A stretch of 56,902 bases of DNA, taken from contig NZ_JMIR01000027.1 in NCBI RefSeq assembly GCF_000714935.1, positions 1 through 56,902 on the forward strand, written 5' to 3'. Positions 40,837 through 49,406 of the stretch are shown piece by piece; position 1 is the stretch's first letter, and every line of letters begins with the position of its first letter. Below the pieces are notes generated by a model. The model ran no database searches, was not told where the DNA came from, and worked only from the letters and a program-made list of their open reading frames with translations. Source of the stretch: Tumebacillus flagellatus. Lineage in GTDB: Bacteria; Bacillota; Bacilli; Tumebacillales; Tumebacillaceae. Both the position numbers and the translations under genes were made by a program.

Positions 40837-41550
40837 ATGACCCAAGCTGCCAAAAAAGCCGTCATCATCCTCTCCGGCGGACTCGACTCCACCACCTGCA
40901 TGGCGGTGGCGAAAAACGAAGGCTACGAGCTCTACCCGCTCTCGTTTTTCTACGGGCAAAAAGCTGCCATCGAGCTGGAATCGGCGAAGAAAGTCAGCGA
41001 GTTCTACGGTGTGGCCGACCGCCACTTCATCGCGGACTTAAACGGCATCATCCGCGGCTCGGCGCTGACCGACGCCGACAAGGAAATTCCCGTCCACCGC
41101 GACGAAAACGAAATGGAGAAGGAAATTCCGGCGACCTACGTCCCGGCGCGCAACATCATCTTCCTCTCCATCGCGCTGTCCTACGCCGAAGCGATCGGCG
41201 CTGAAGCGATGTACATCGGCGTCAACGCGCTCGACTACTCCGGCTATCCGGACTGCCGCCACGAGTTTATCGAAGCGTTCCAGGAAGTCATCAACAAAGG
41301 CACGGCGGCCGGCGCACACGGCGCGGGCATCCTGATCAAAACGCCGCTGCAGTTCCTCTCCAAAGCGGGCATCGTCAAGCTCGGCGCCGAACTGGGCGCA
41401 CCGCTGCAGTTCTCGCACTCCTGCTACTTCGGTACCGACCCGTCCTGCGGCGTGTGCGACTCCTGCCTGCTGCGCATCAAGGGCTTCCAAGAGGCCGGCG
41501 TGCCGGACCCGATCCCCTACGCCGTGGAGATCGATTGGAACACGAAATAA
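40837..41550 (+). CDS. queC: 7-cyano-7-deazaguanine (preQ0) synthase
   Basis: 237 residues. ATP-dependent conversion of 7-carboxy-7-deazaguanine and ammonia to preQ0. The PP-loop SGGLDSTTC lies near residue 13, and the zinc site near the C-terminus is CYFGTDPSCGVCDSCLLR. It follows queE by 4 bases. queF is not in the window, so the later step to preQ1 must be encoded elsewhere. Confidence 0.95.
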   Translation: MTQAAKKAVIILSGGLDSTTCMAVAKNEGYELYPLSFFYGQKAAIELESAKKVSEFYGVADRHFIADLNGIIRGSALTDADKEIPVHRDENEMEKEIPATYVPARNIIFLSIALSYAEAIGAEAMYIGVNALDYSGYPDCRHEFIEAFQEVINKGTAAGAHGAGILIKTPLQFLSKAGIVKLGAELGAPLQFSHSCYFGTDPSCGVCDSCLLRIKGFQEAGVPDPIPYAVEIDWNTK

Positions 41551-41559
41551 CCGCGTCAC

Positions 41560-41590
41560 CTCCCCGTCTCTGGCAGGCGGGGATTTTTTT
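41560..41590 (+). terminator. Terminator of the queDEC operon
   Basis: CCCCGTC / GGCGGGG stem (41562-41582) then T7, just past the queC stop. Confidence 0.85.
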
Positions 41591-41660
41591 CGCGCACAAA
41601 AAAGCTCATGAATCCGGATCTCTATGGGTATCAATCCCCCACAACAACGTCCATACCGAC

Positions 41661-41702
41661 AAAAAAAGCTCTCGTCCGCAAGTCGGGGTACGAGAGCTTT
41701 TT
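41661..41702 (-). terminator. Intrinsic terminator of the ymfF-ymfH unit
   Basis: AAAGCTCTCGT / ACGAGAGCTTT stem with T7 on the minus strand, 8 bases beyond the ymfH stop; the plus side also has T5. Confidence 0.85.
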
Positions 41703-41709
41703 GTTCGTG

Positions 41710-42993
41710 TTATTTCGGCAGCACCAGCGACACGGCGCGATGCTCCGGCACGAGGTGTTCGCGCAGGCGAAGGTTTACGTCTTCCAGCGTGATGCCTTCG
41801 AGGACCGACACGATGTCGAAGTAGTCGGCGTCCTTGAGCTGATACGCCGCATAGCTGCGGGCGATGGCGCGCGGAGAGTCGAGTTCCGCGATTACGCGGC
41901 CGATCATCTTGGCGCGGGAACGGTTGAAGTCTGCTTCCGGGACGCCGTTTTTGCAGACGTCGGCAAACGCGCGCTCCACTTCTTGCAACACCCGTTCCGG
42001 GTCTTTGCTGTCGCCGCCGAATATGGAGTGCGCGAAGTTTTCCGCGACATCGTACGACCAACCGAAGCTTTTGTCGATGATGCCCGCTTCGTAGAGCGAG
42101 TTGAACAGCGGCGAGCTCTTGCCGATGATCGCTTCGAGGCCGACCGCCGTCACGTACTCGTTGACGAGCAACTCGCGACCGGTCGGACGGCTCGGGTCTT
42201 TGTAGCCGAATTGAAGTTTCGGAATCGAAACCGCCATACGCTGTTCATGGCGCGGTTGTGCCACTTCCTGTTTCTCCTCCGGGAAGATGCGCTGTATGTC
42301 CGGCTGGCGGCTGAAGTCCTTCGCCGCTTGGTTGTCGCGCACGAGCTTCATCATCTGCTCCGGGTCGACGTCGCCGACGACGACGAAGTTCATGTTGCTC
42401 GGGTGGTAGAACGTGTTGTAGCAGGTGTAGAGCAGGTCCTTGGTGATGTGCGAAATCGATTCGACGGTGCCGGCGATGTCGATGTTGATCGGGTGCAGTT
42501 CATACATCGACGCCAGCAAGTTGAAGTACACGCGCCAGCCCGCATCGTCGTCGTACATGCGGATCTCTTGGCCGATGATGCCCTTCTCCTTCTCGACCGT
42601 CTGTTCCGTGAAGTACGGCTCCTGCACGAAGTTCAGCAGGGTCTCGGTGTTCTCCATCACGTTGTCGGTGCAAGAGAACAGGTACGACGTCATGCCAAAG
42701 GAAGTGAACGCGTTCGCCGAACCGCCGTAGCGGGCAAACGTGTTGAACACGTCCTCGCCGTTTTCCTGCTCGAACATCTTATGTTCAAGGAAGTGCGCGA
42801 TTCCGTCCGGCACGACGGTGGGCTCCGAGTCGCCCGGCACGATGAATTCGCGGTCGACCGACCCGTATCGTGTCGTGAACATCGCATACGTCTGCTGGAA
42901 GCCGACGCGCGGAATCACGTAGACGTTCAAGCCGTTTGCCAGCTGTTCGTGGAAGACGCTGATCTCCAGTTGTTCATTGCGCAACTCACGCAT
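41710..42993 (-). CDS. ymfH: M16-family peptidase-like protein (YmfH-like)
   Basis: 427 residues, M16 (pitrilysin/insulinase-like) metallopeptidase. The inverted zinc motif HFLEHKMFE near residue 67 is complete, with the downstream glutamate in the next helix, and there are two M16 domains. In Bacillus the YmfF-YmfH pair is linked genetically to modification of elongation factor P, but the substrate is unknown. The gene overlaps ymfF by 8 bases. This subunit should carry the metal site, and its partner lacks it, like the two-subunit M16B peptidases. Cytoplasmic. Confidence 0.88.
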   Translation of the reverse strand: MRELRNEQLEISVFHEQLANGLNVYVIPRVGFQQTYAMFTTRYGSVDREFIVPGDSEPTVVPDGIAHFLEHKMFEQENGEDVFNTFARYGGSANAFTSFGMTSYLFSCTDNVMENTETLLNFVQEPYFTEQTVEKEKGIIGQEIRMYDDDAGWRVYFNLLASMYELHPINIDIAGTVESISHITKDLLYTCYNTFYHPSNMNFVVVGDVDPEQMMKLVRDNQAAKDFSRQPDIQRIFPEEKQEVAQPRHEQRMAVSIPKLQFGYKDPSRPTGRELLVNEYVTAVGLEAIIGKSSPLFNSLYEAGIIDKSFGWSYDVAENFAHSIFGGDSKDPERVLQEVERAFADVCKNGVPEADFNRSRAKMIGRVIAELDSPRAIARSYAAYQLKDADYFDIVSVLEGITLEDVNLRLREHLVPEHRAVSLVLPK

Positions 42994-44296
42994 GGGACTC
43001 CCCCTCCTGATCTCGCAGCATGTAGACGGTGTCGAGCTGGATGCCTTGCGACACGCGCACGACGTCGTCCTTGGTGACGTTTTGCAGTTGCTCGATCATC
43101 TCTTCCGTCGTGCGCACGCGGCCGCCGATCACCCCGTTGAGGTGGATGTCGGCGAGCGACCCCGGTTGGTCGAGCGAGGTTTTGTAGGAGTTGACGTAGC
43201 CCTTGAGCGTAAACTCCATCTCTTGGTCGGTGATGTTGCCCTGCTGAATCTCTTTGAGCTGCTCCTTGGTGATCTCCAACGCTTTCTCGAAGTTGGCAAA
43301 TTCCACGCCGGATTGCACGTAGAGCAAGCCTTTCAACGCTTCGTTGCGCGAAGACGCGTAGTAGGCGAGCGAGTGTTTCTCGCGCACATTCAAGAACAAC
43401 TTGGAGTGCGGGAACACGCCGAAGATCCCGTTGCACATCATCATCGCCGCGTAATCGTCCGAGTCGTACCCGACGTTCGTCCAGAAACCGATGTTGAGCT
43501 TGCCTTGGTTGACGTCCATGCGGTCGACGATCGTTTTGACTTCGCCCGCTTGATGCGTCACGTTGACCGGCGGGAAGTCGCCGCGGACGTTGCGTTCAAA
43601 CGAAAACGCCTTGAAGATCTGCTGCGACACTTGATCCGGGTCCACGTCGCCGATGACGTAGACGTGCGCCGGAGAGGACGAGAGCATCTGTTGGTACAGC
43701 GCGTACAGCTCCTGCGGCGTGATCGTCTCCAGTTCCTGCTCATAGCCGAGGCGCGGGATGGCGAACGGCTCTCCCTTGGTCATCTCTTCCAGGCAGCGTT
43801 CGCGGGCGTAGGAAGTTTTGTCGTCGATGATAGCGGCCATGCGTTTTTTCTGTTGCTCTTTCTCCGCGTCGACGTACGCCGGCAGAAATCCGCCGTTCTC
43901 CGTGACCGGGTTGGTCAAGACGCCGGAGAGAATCTCCAACGCTTTTTCAAACAGGTTGACCTCGGTGGCGAGAAATTTCTCGTTGGGAACGGACATCGTG
44001 AAGTCGATGACGAGTCGCTCGCCTTTTTTGATGCTCAAACCGTGCAGGGAGGCACCGTAGAGGTCGTCAAGCGCCAAATTGAGTTTCTCCGGTGTCGGGC
44101 ATTGCGCCGAACCTCGCAACAGCACATACGGAATCAAAGCCAATCCCGTCACCGTGTCTTCTCGCAATTCTTGTATCAAGTTCACAACGATGGTGGTCAT
44201 CTTGTATTTTTGGGTCGGAAGGACGTGAACTTGCAAGCCGTGTTCCTCACGTGTTGCAAACTGACTCATCGTGTTCATCCTTTCTGGATGCGCCAT
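42986..44296 (-). CDS. ymfF: M16-family partner protein without zinc motif (YmfF-like)
   Basis: 436 residues with the same two-domain M16 fold as its neighbour. At the place of HxxEH it has ALIPYVLLRGSAQCPTPEKL, so it is not a peptidase itself. It probably forms the inactive subunit of a heterodimer with YmfH, as in bacterial M16B pairs. The start ATG at 44296 has AAAGGATG before it. Cotranscribed with ymfH. Confidence 0.87.
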   Translation of the reverse strand: MAHPERMNTMSQFATREEHGLQVHVLPTQKYKMTTIVVNLIQELREDTVTGLALIPYVLLRGSAQCPTPEKLNLALDDLYGASLHGLSIKKGERLVIDFTMSVPNEKFLATEVNLFEKALEILSGVLTNPVTENGGFLPAYVDAEKEQQKKRMAAIIDDKTSYARERCLEEMTKGEPFAIPRLGYEQELETITPQELYALYQQMLSSSPAHVYVIGDVDPDQVSQQIFKAFSFERNVRGDFPPVNVTHQAGEVKTIVDRMDVNQGKLNIGFWTNVGYDSDDYAAMMMCNGIFGVFPHSKLFLNVREKHSLAYYASSRNEALKGLLYVQSGVEFANFEKALEITKEQLKEIQQGNITDQEMEFTLKGYVNSYKTSLDQPGSLADIHLNGVIGGRVRTTEEMIEQLQNVTKDDVVRVSQGIQLDTVYMLRDQEGESHA

Positions 44297-44357
44297 CCCC
44301 AGAACTTGGGTTTGGGCATATTATATTCCTAGTAGTACCATAACAGCCGCAGAAAAG

Positions 44358-44395
44358 CAAAAAACCCTCTGCACAGGTTCCACAGAGGGGACGCA
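44358..44395 (-). terminator. Intrinsic terminator of the zinc-finger gene
   Basis: CCCTCTGTG / GCAGAGGG stem followed by T6 on the minus strand, 18 bases past the stop. Confidence 0.8.
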
Positions 44396-44413
44396 ATCTA
44401 CACATTCTTAGGT

Positions 44414-44647
44414 CTAGCTTCGCTTGACCAGCGTGCGCGCGGCGGCCTGAGCTACATCGAAGTCCACCTTCGAGATAATCGAGGATTCCTTGATCCATTT
44501 CTGAACATCCCGGCTCATCGTCGGTGAGACGTACTTTGGAGCGCCGTAGTGGTTGATCAGTTCCTTTTTTGACAAACCATGCTGAGACAGACAGTGAAAG
44601 TTGGTGAGGATCTCCATCAACTCTCCGCAAGCAGGGCATTGAAACAT
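44414..44647 (-). CDS. Small zinc-finger-like protein, 77 residues
   Basis: Start at the ATG 44647, eight bases after AGGAGG; the GTG at 44653 is too close to that site. The N-terminus has CPACGELMEILTNFHCLSQH, a plausible Cys2 plus Cys/His zinc site, followed by HGLSKKELINHYGAPKYVSP, which recalls the Ros/MucR zinc-finger family (histidine pair then a yG-p-Y segment). It could be a small DNA-binding regulator. The similarity is short and I claim only a zinc-binding fold. Monocistronic. Confidence 0.68.
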   Translation of the reverse strand: MFQCPACGELMEILTNFHCLSQHGLSKKELINHYGAPKYVSPTMSRDVQKWIKESSIISKVDFDVAQAAARTLVKRS

Positions 44648-44791
44648 GAACACAACCTCCTGTAGTCAGGATTCGGCCTTTCGCAGACCGTGAACTTCCT
44701 ACACGCCGTTTTCAGAAAAAATATTCTATTTTACTATCCAGTTTACATGGCTTGGTCCTCAATCTCATGAGTCGCAAGTCCCATTCTTTGT

Positions 44792-44823
44792 AAAAAAAGC
44801 TCTCTCCAATTGTGGAGAGAGCT
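44792..44823 (-). terminator. Intrinsic terminator of the 93-residue gene
   Basis: AGCTCTCTCCA / TGGAGAGAGCT stem with a T7 tail on the minus strand. Confidence 0.85.
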
Positions 44824-44836
44824 TCAAGGGTTGTGT

Positions 44837-45118
44837 TTACATCCATTTGTTTTTGATGTTGCTCAATTGATGCCAAATCGCGCCGAGCCCTGCGAGATAG
44901 TACCCGATCTGCACGATCCAGCCCGTGGAATCGAGGTCCATCGCCCAGTTCAGAATCAGCAAAGGCAGCACGGTGGTCATCATGTCGCCGAGCACGCCGG
45001 TCAGCGTTGCGTGCGAGAACGTCTTGCCGATCAGCCCGCGGTACATGTCGGTCAACCAGTTCAGCCCGATCAAACCCAGTACGACCCACATCGTGTACAG
45101 CATCCATCCGGTAAGCAT
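44837..45118 (-). CDS. Small integral membrane protein, 93 residues
   Basis: Three hydrophobic segments (about residues 3-24, 40-58 and 66-80) with a short basic C-terminus (NIKNKWM). The N-terminus MLTGWMLYTMWVVLGLIGLN has no signal-peptide cleavage site. No family recognised. A GGAGGGG site lies before the ATG. The neighbouring genes on the same strand are also small and unknown, and terminators separate them. Confidence 0.68.
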   Translation of the reverse strand: MLTGWMLYTMWVVLGLIGLNWLTDMYRGLIGKTFSHATLTGVLGDMMTTVLPLLILNWAMDLDSTGWIVQIGYYLAGLGAIWHQLSNIKNKWM

Positions 45119-45226
45119 TTCAGCTTCCCCTCCGTTACGGATTTAAGATGAAAAGATCTTGTACTGTACAATATGAAGGGATCGGTGTACATGGGATGGG
45201 CAAGTGCGGTTTTTTCGAGTACGGTC

Positions 45227-45475
45227 TTACGCTTTTTTGAACTTGCTGAGGATCTCTTGGCGCTCTTCTTCGGTGCCGGAGAAGTTGTCCGCCGCGAAGC
45301 GGCGCTGCGCCCACGAGATCATCTCTTGGCGGGACGTGAAATCGTACGTGTGCTCGCCTTCGATCGACGAGATTTCCGAGACCACGAAGCGGCGTCCGTG
45401 CGCGTGGATGTTCATCTGGTTCCAGTTGTCTTCTTTGTAGACGTTCATGCGTTTTCCGTCTTTGAAATTCGGCAT
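45227..45475 (-). CDS. Hypothetical protein, 82 residues
   Basis: Start at 45475, preceded by AGGAGGTG. Soluble, highly charged, no cysteine. By eye it has beta strands (MNIHAHGRRFVVSEISS) then two helices (SRQEMISWAQRRFAAD; TEEERQEILSKFKKA). No family recognised. It lies 88 bases downstream of the NADH dehydrogenase gene, after that gene's terminator. Confidence 0.7.
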   Translation of the reverse strand: MPNFKDGKRMNVYKEDNWNQMNIHAHGRRFVVSEISSIEGEHTYDFTSRQEMISWAQRRFAADNFSGTEEERQEILSKFKKA

Positions 45476-45498
45476 GTATGTACACCTCCTGATGTTGA

Positions 45499-45535
45499 GA
45501 AAAAAGTCCTTCCACGCAAGCGGGGAAGGACTTTC
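45499..45535 (-). terminator. Intrinsic terminator of ndh
   Basis: AAAGTCCTTCC / GGAAGGACTTT stem with T6 on the minus strand, 28 bases past the ndh stop. Confidence 0.88.
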
Positions 45536-45563
45536 GGTTGTCGTAGTCAAGCGTGTTGCGGTC

Positions 45564-46733
45564 TTACTTCTTGAAGAGAGCGCCGATGGTGGAGAGGTAG
45601 CGCCATTTCGAAGCATCCTTGATGCGGTACGCGACCCAGCCCTTCGGCTTGAACTTCGGCGAGAGGTTCGCAACTGCCACTTTGCGGCCGAGCGATGCAA
45701 CTGCCCCGTAGAGGTGCGGCTCGAACGACTCCAGCTTCAAGTGCTTGATCGACGCGTAGATGTTGTCGGCAGCCAGATCGCCCATCTGCACGGAGATCTG
45801 TGCGGTCGGCGGGTACGGACGTCCTTCCGGGTTGAGGTAGAACGATGCGTCGCCGATGATCCAGACGTTGGTGTGGCCGAGTGCGCGCAGGTGCTCGTCG
45901 AGCTTGGCGCGGCCGCGCGGTTCGGTTTCAAAGCCCGCGTCGATAACTTGCTTCACGCCGCGAACACCGCCGGTCCAGATCATCGTGTCGGTGTTGATCG
46001 TGTCGCCGTTCTTGAGGTGGACGACGCCCGGTTCGACTTGGACGACCGGCATGCCGATCAGGAACTTGACGCCGCGGTCTTCGAGGGATTTCTTGGAGAA
46101 CTCGACGAGTTCCGGGTCGAAGCCCGGCATGATCGACGGAGCGGCTTCGACGGAGTAGATTTTCACTTTGTCCTTCGGAACGTTGTACTTCGCGGTGAGT
46201 TCCGGAAGTTTGTCCGCCAGTTCGCCGACGAGTTCAATGCCGGAGAAGCCTGCGCCGCCGACGACGAAGGTCAGCATGGAATCGCGCTTCTCTTTGTTGT
46301 AGTTCTGGAAGCACTTCTCGATGTGCTCGCGAATGCGGTTCGCTTGGTTGACCGACTTCATGGTGAAGGAGTATTCCTTGAGGCCCGGGATGCCGAAGAA
46401 TTCGGTGTCGGAGCCCAGCGCCACGACGAGGTAGTCGTAAGAGAGCGTCGAATGTTCGAGTTCGACGGTCTGCGCTTCCTTGTTGATCGAAACGACCGTG
46501 TCCTTGATGAACTTGATCGGTTTGGAGCCAAGGATGGAGTTCAGCGAGATGGTGATGTCTTCTTGCTTCTTCGCACCGACAGCCGGCTCATGCAACTGCG
46601 TGATCAGTTGGTGATAGTCATGTTTATTGACGAGGATAATTTCAGCATCTTGTGTGGTAGCCAGCTTGTTCAGTTTCAAAGCGCAAACCAAACCCGCGTA
46701 CCCAGCGCCAAGGATTACAACTTTTTTCGCCAT
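45564..46733 (-). CDS. ndh: Type II NADH dehydrogenase
   Basis: 389 residues, FAD-dependent pyridine nucleotide-disulfide oxidoreductase fold. It passes electrons from NADH to menaquinone without pumping protons. The FAD site is VVILGAGYAGLVCALKLNKL at the N-terminus, the NADH site is VVGGAGFSGIELVGELA near residue 157, and NVWIIGDASFYLN near 288 is the second FAD motif. The quinone-site segment AQISVQMGDLAADNI is present, and the C-terminal hydrophobic part may bind the membrane. A sigma-A promoter lies 43 bases upstream. Confidence 0.92.
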   Translation of the reverse strand: MAKKVVILGAGYAGLVCALKLNKLATTQDAEIILVNKHDYHQLITQLHEPAVGAKKQEDITISLNSILGSKPIKFIKDTVVSINKEAQTVELEHSTLSYDYLVVALGSDTEFFGIPGLKEYSFTMKSVNQANRIREHIEKCFQNYNKEKRDSMLTFVVGGAGFSGIELVGELADKLPELTAKYNVPKDKVKIYSVEAAPSIMPGFDPELVEFSKKSLEDRGVKFLIGMPVVQVEPGVVHLKNGDTINTDTMIWTGGVRGVKQVIDAGFETEPRGRAKLDEHLRALGHTNVWIIGDASFYLNPEGRPYPPTAQISVQMGDLAADNIYASIKHLKLESFEPHLYGAVASLGRKVAVANLSPKFKPKGWVAYRIKDASKWRYLSTIGALFKK

Positions 46734-46775
46734 AATTCCCCACCCTACTTGTGTCGAATTTCACATACTACAGTA

Positions 46776-46803
46776 ATTCTATCAAAAATGTGACAAACGT
46801 CAA
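46776..46803 (-). promoter_or_regulatory. Sigma-A-type promoter of ndh
   Basis: On the minus strand, TTGACG (46803-46798), a 16-base spacer and TAGAAT (46781-46776). Five of six matches in each box. No clear Rex-type operator is seen. Confidence 0.7.
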
Positions 46804-46844
46804 TGCAAACTGGTACTCTTTTATGAATTCTATTGTCTGACAAC

Positions 46845-46965
46845 TTGAACTGAGTCTAACTAGTGTGGTAGAATAGTCAGGTTTCTTGCTGGAAGTGCGG
46901 TTTTTGTCTAACCTTGTCGATGGGAATACGTGAGACGGAGTCGGGTTGACGGCTCCGTCTTTTTG
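46845..46965 (+). ncRNA. Candidate small RNA with own promoter and terminator
   Basis: On the plus strand, between two minus-strand genes: TTGAAC (46845-46850), an 18-base spacer, TAGAAT (46869-46874), then about 85 bases ending in an AGACGGAG / CTCCGTCT hairpin with T5 (46933-46965). In the body, GGTT near 46880 can pair with AACC near 46911. No reading frame of note is inside. The terminator faces away from both flanking genes, so it needs its own plus-strand transcript. The RNA would start about 140 bases from the ndh start, divergently. Confidence 0.45.
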
Positions 46966-47009
46966 TTGTGCTGTCGGTGTGGGAATAGCTTTTGCGAAGA
47001 GGCGGGTTG

Positions 47010-47612
47010 TTACTCGCAGTTTACGAGATTGAGGGCGTAGACAAGTTTTGGAATGGAGCTTTCTTCTACAGTTGTGCCGTATTGGTTTTTGAACGCTTGC
47101 ACGATTTGGTAGAGACGTTCTTCACGGCCGGAGAGCAGTTCGAACTCGATTTCATAGAGTTTGTGTTCCCGGCAACGGCCGACGATCGAGACGTCGTCGA
47201 AGCAGACTTCCGCTTTGACGCCCTGTTCTTCGATCTCGTAAATGAAGCGCTCGGTGCGAAGCATCACGAGCGGGGCGATGTCGTCGTACTGGATGCCGAG
47301 TTCGCCGAGAAGCGCTTGCAGAGCCGGGCTTTCCGGCGGCAGGCGGTCGGGAGCGTCTGTGTAGGTTTCTTCGATTTCGATGCGCTTGTGTGCTTCGTCC
47401 GTGGAGCGCTTGACGGCGAGGATGGAGCGGTCTTCGAGCACGCGCAGGCGCAGACCGATCTCCTTGGCACCCAGGCGGCGGTCGGAGGTGTCGTAGTACT
47501 GGTTGGTTTGGCGTTCGATGTGGTGCAGCGCGTGTTCGCCGTCGTAGTCTGCTTTGATTGCCGCCCACGTGTCGGCGGTCATGCGGAATTTGACTTCCAT
47601 TTCAATGGCCAT
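47010..47612 (-). CDS. CYTH-domain protein (YjbK-like triphosphatase family)
   Basis: 200 residues from the ATG at 47612. The family signature ExExK is at the very start (MAIEMEVKFRM). Basic and acidic residues lining the tunnel are visible in GLRLRVLEDRSILAVKR and in KRIEIEETY. CYTH proteins bind triphosphorylated substrates with divalent metal and hydrolyse inorganic triphosphate, thiamine triphosphate or make cAMP; this one looks like the YjbK branch. AAAGGAG lies 12 bases before the start, slightly far. Cytoplasmic. Confidence 0.85.
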   Translation of the reverse strand: MAIEMEVKFRMTADTWAAIKADYDGEHALHHIERQTNQYYDTSDRRLGAKEIGLRLRVLEDRSILAVKRSTDEAHKRIEIEETYTDAPDRLPPESPALQALLGELGIQYDDIAPLVMLRTERFIYEIEEQGVKAEVCFDDVSIVGRCREHKLYEIEFELLSGREERLYQIVQAFKNQYGTTVEESSIPKLVYALNLVNCE

Positions 47613-47655
47613 GAGGGGTAAGGACTCCTTTGGTTGCCTGTTTTGTTCCATTGTA

Positions 47656-47687
47656 CCAAAAAAGCCGCCGGGAGAGTCCGGCGGCCT
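47656..47687 (-). terminator. Intrinsic terminator of the LysM-CAP gene
   Basis: GCCGCCGG / CCGGCGGC stem with T6 on the minus strand. Confidence 0.9.
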
Positions 47688-47713
47688 GTTGATGATAAGA
47701 CTTGCCCTTTCCC

Positions 47714-48367
47714 CTACTGCCGAATAAACTCCTGCGTCCAGTAGTACCCGTACTGCCCGCCGACGGCGACACCGCAGCCGATTTGGGTGTACTCTTTCTT
47801 GAGGATGTTCGCGGGGTGGCCCGGCGATTTCATCCAAGCATCCACCACCGATTGCGGCGTCTGTTGCCCCGCCGCGATGTTTTCCCCCGCATACGAGAAT
47901 GTCACCCCGAACGACTTCATCATGTCAAACGGCGAACCGTACGTCGGGCTCTGGTGGTCGAAGTAGTTTTTGTTGCGCATGTCCTCCGACTTGATGCGCG
48001 CCATGCGCTGCAACTCCCAGTTCATCTTCAGCGGCGACAATCCGTACTTCGCCCGTTGCGCGTTCGTCAACTGCACCACTTGGTTTTGGAACGACGTCAC
48101 TTTCGGGTCGAGCTGCGGGATGATCAAGTGCTGGCCCGGATAGATCATGCTCGGGTTCTTCAAGTTGTTCGCTTGCACGATCTCGCTGACGCCGATCTGG
48201 TACTTCGTCGCGATCTTCCACACGCTGTCTCCGCTCTTCACCGTGTACGCAACCGACGATTCCGCGTGCGCCGGAGCCGGGGTCACCGCGTTGGACGGCA
48301 GAAGCAGCGTCGTGGTCAGCGCCAGAGCAGCGAGGCTTTTGAGCATGTCGGCAAAACGTTTGTGCAT
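47714..48367 (-). CDS. Secreted LysM and CAP domain protein (YkwD-like)
   Basis: 217 residues from the ATG at 48367, preceded by AAAAGGGG. A Sec signal peptide (to about residue 35, APAHA) is followed by one LysM peptidoglycan-binding module (YTVKSGDSVWKIATKYQIGV near 40) and a C-terminal CAP/SCP domain (LTNAQRAKYGLSPL; FDHQSPTYGSPFDMM; YAGENIAAGQ; WMKSPGHPANILKK; YWTQEFIRQ). Conserved His, Glu and the GHxxNI motif are present. It resembles Bacillus YkwD and spore-coat-associated CAP proteins; a cell-wall or spore role is likely. Confidence 0.9.
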   Translation of the reverse strand: MHKRFADMLKSLAALALTTTLLLPSNAVTPAPAHAESSVAYTVKSGDSVWKIATKYQIGVSEIVQANNLKNPSMIYPGQHLIIPQLDPKVTSFQNQVVQLTNAQRAKYGLSPLKMNWELQRMARIKSEDMRNKNYFDHQSPTYGSPFDMMKSFGVTFSYAGENIAAGQQTPQSVVDAWMKSPGHPANILKKEYTQIGCGVAVGGQYGYYWTQEFIRQ

Positions 48368-48485
48368 GATGGCACCCCTTTTCGTAAAACTTCCTTCGTA
48401 GTTTGTACCCCGACAAGCACTCTGCGTCATGGAAGTTCTGGTACAATAGGGGTACGATTGCCAACGCTCTCTGGAGGTGCATGCC

Positions 48486-49382
48486 ATGATCACCGCCCAT
48501 CTGCTCGTGTTCGTCACGGTCGCCGAGAAAAAAAACTTCTCCCGCGCTGCAGAGGCGTTATCGTTAACACAACCCGCGATCTCACAGCAGATTCAGTCCC
48601 TCGAAGACTACTACGGCACCAAGCTGTTTGAACGCACCAGCAAACGCGTCGAGCTCACCCACGCCGGCGAAGTGCTGTTGCCTTATGCCAAGGAAATTCT
48701 CAACGTCTCCGCCGTCGCCAAGGGCGCGCTCGACGACCTCGTCGGGAAAGTCACCGGCAAGCTGACGATCGGCGCGACGTTCACCATCGGCGAATACATT
48801 CTCCCGCTGATGCTCGCCGAGTACACCAAGAAATTCCCGGACGTCGAAGTCAGCGTTCTCATCGCCAACACCGAAGAGATCGGCGAGAAAGCGCTCGACC
48901 ACTCGATCGACGTCGGCCTCGTCGAAGGCCGTCTGCTCCACCGCAACTTGCACCTCACCCCGCTGATGGAAGACGAGATGGTGCTGTTCGCCCCCGCCGG
49001 CCACCGGCTGGTCGGACTTGCAGTCACCCGCGAACAGCTGTCCAACGAACCGTTCATCTTGCGCGAACCGGGCTCCGGCACCCGCGTGATCGCCGAAGAA
49101 GTGCTCGACGAACTCGGCGTCCACCCCGCCAAAGTGTTCAGCATGGGCAGCACCCAGTCGATCAAGGAAGCGGTCGAAGCGGGCATGGGACTCGCGATCC
49201 TCTCCAAGTGGTGCATCCGCAGAGAACTGCAGTTCGGCACGCTTGCGCAAGTCACGCCGAAGGGCTTTCGCTTCACCCGCCCGCTGCACGTCTTGGAGCG
49301 CAGCGGACATTTTCAAACCAAAGCGGTGGAGGAGTTTCTGCACCTCGTCCTTGCGTTTCCCACCGTCCAACTCACCTACTAA
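48486..49382 (+). CDS. LysR-family transcriptional regulator
   Basis: 298 residues from the ATG at 48486, preceded by GGAGGTG. N-terminal winged helix-turn-helix (FSRAAEALSLTQPAISQQIQ near residue 19), then an effector domain with the usual fold; REPGSGTRVIAEEVL near 195 is typical of the CysL/CbbR-like group. The inducer and targets are unknown. It is divergent from the LysM-CAP gene and 24 bases upstream of tatA, which it may regulate or be cotranscribed with. Confidence 0.9.
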   Translation: MITAHLLVFVTVAEKKNFSRAAEALSLTQPAISQQIQSLEDYYGTKLFERTSKRVELTHAGEVLLPYAKEILNVSAVAKGALDDLVGKVTGKLTIGATFTIGEYILPLMLAEYTKKFPDVEVSVLIANTEEIGEKALDHSIDVGLVEGRLLHRNLHLTPLMEDEMVLFAPAGHRLVGLAVTREQLSNEPFILREPGSGTRVIAEEVLDELGVHPAKVFSMGSTQSIKEAVEAGMGLAILSKWCIRRELQFGTLAQVTPKGFRFTRPLHVLERSGHFQTKAVEEFLHLVLAFPTVQLTY

Positions 49383-49406
49383 TCACACGCAACAGGAGGA
49401 GTCTCT

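Noticed and set aside
46741-46803. Possible Rex operator upstream of ndh
   Set aside because: TTCACA and TGTGA pieces occur, but not with the TTGTGAA-n6-TTCACAA spacing.
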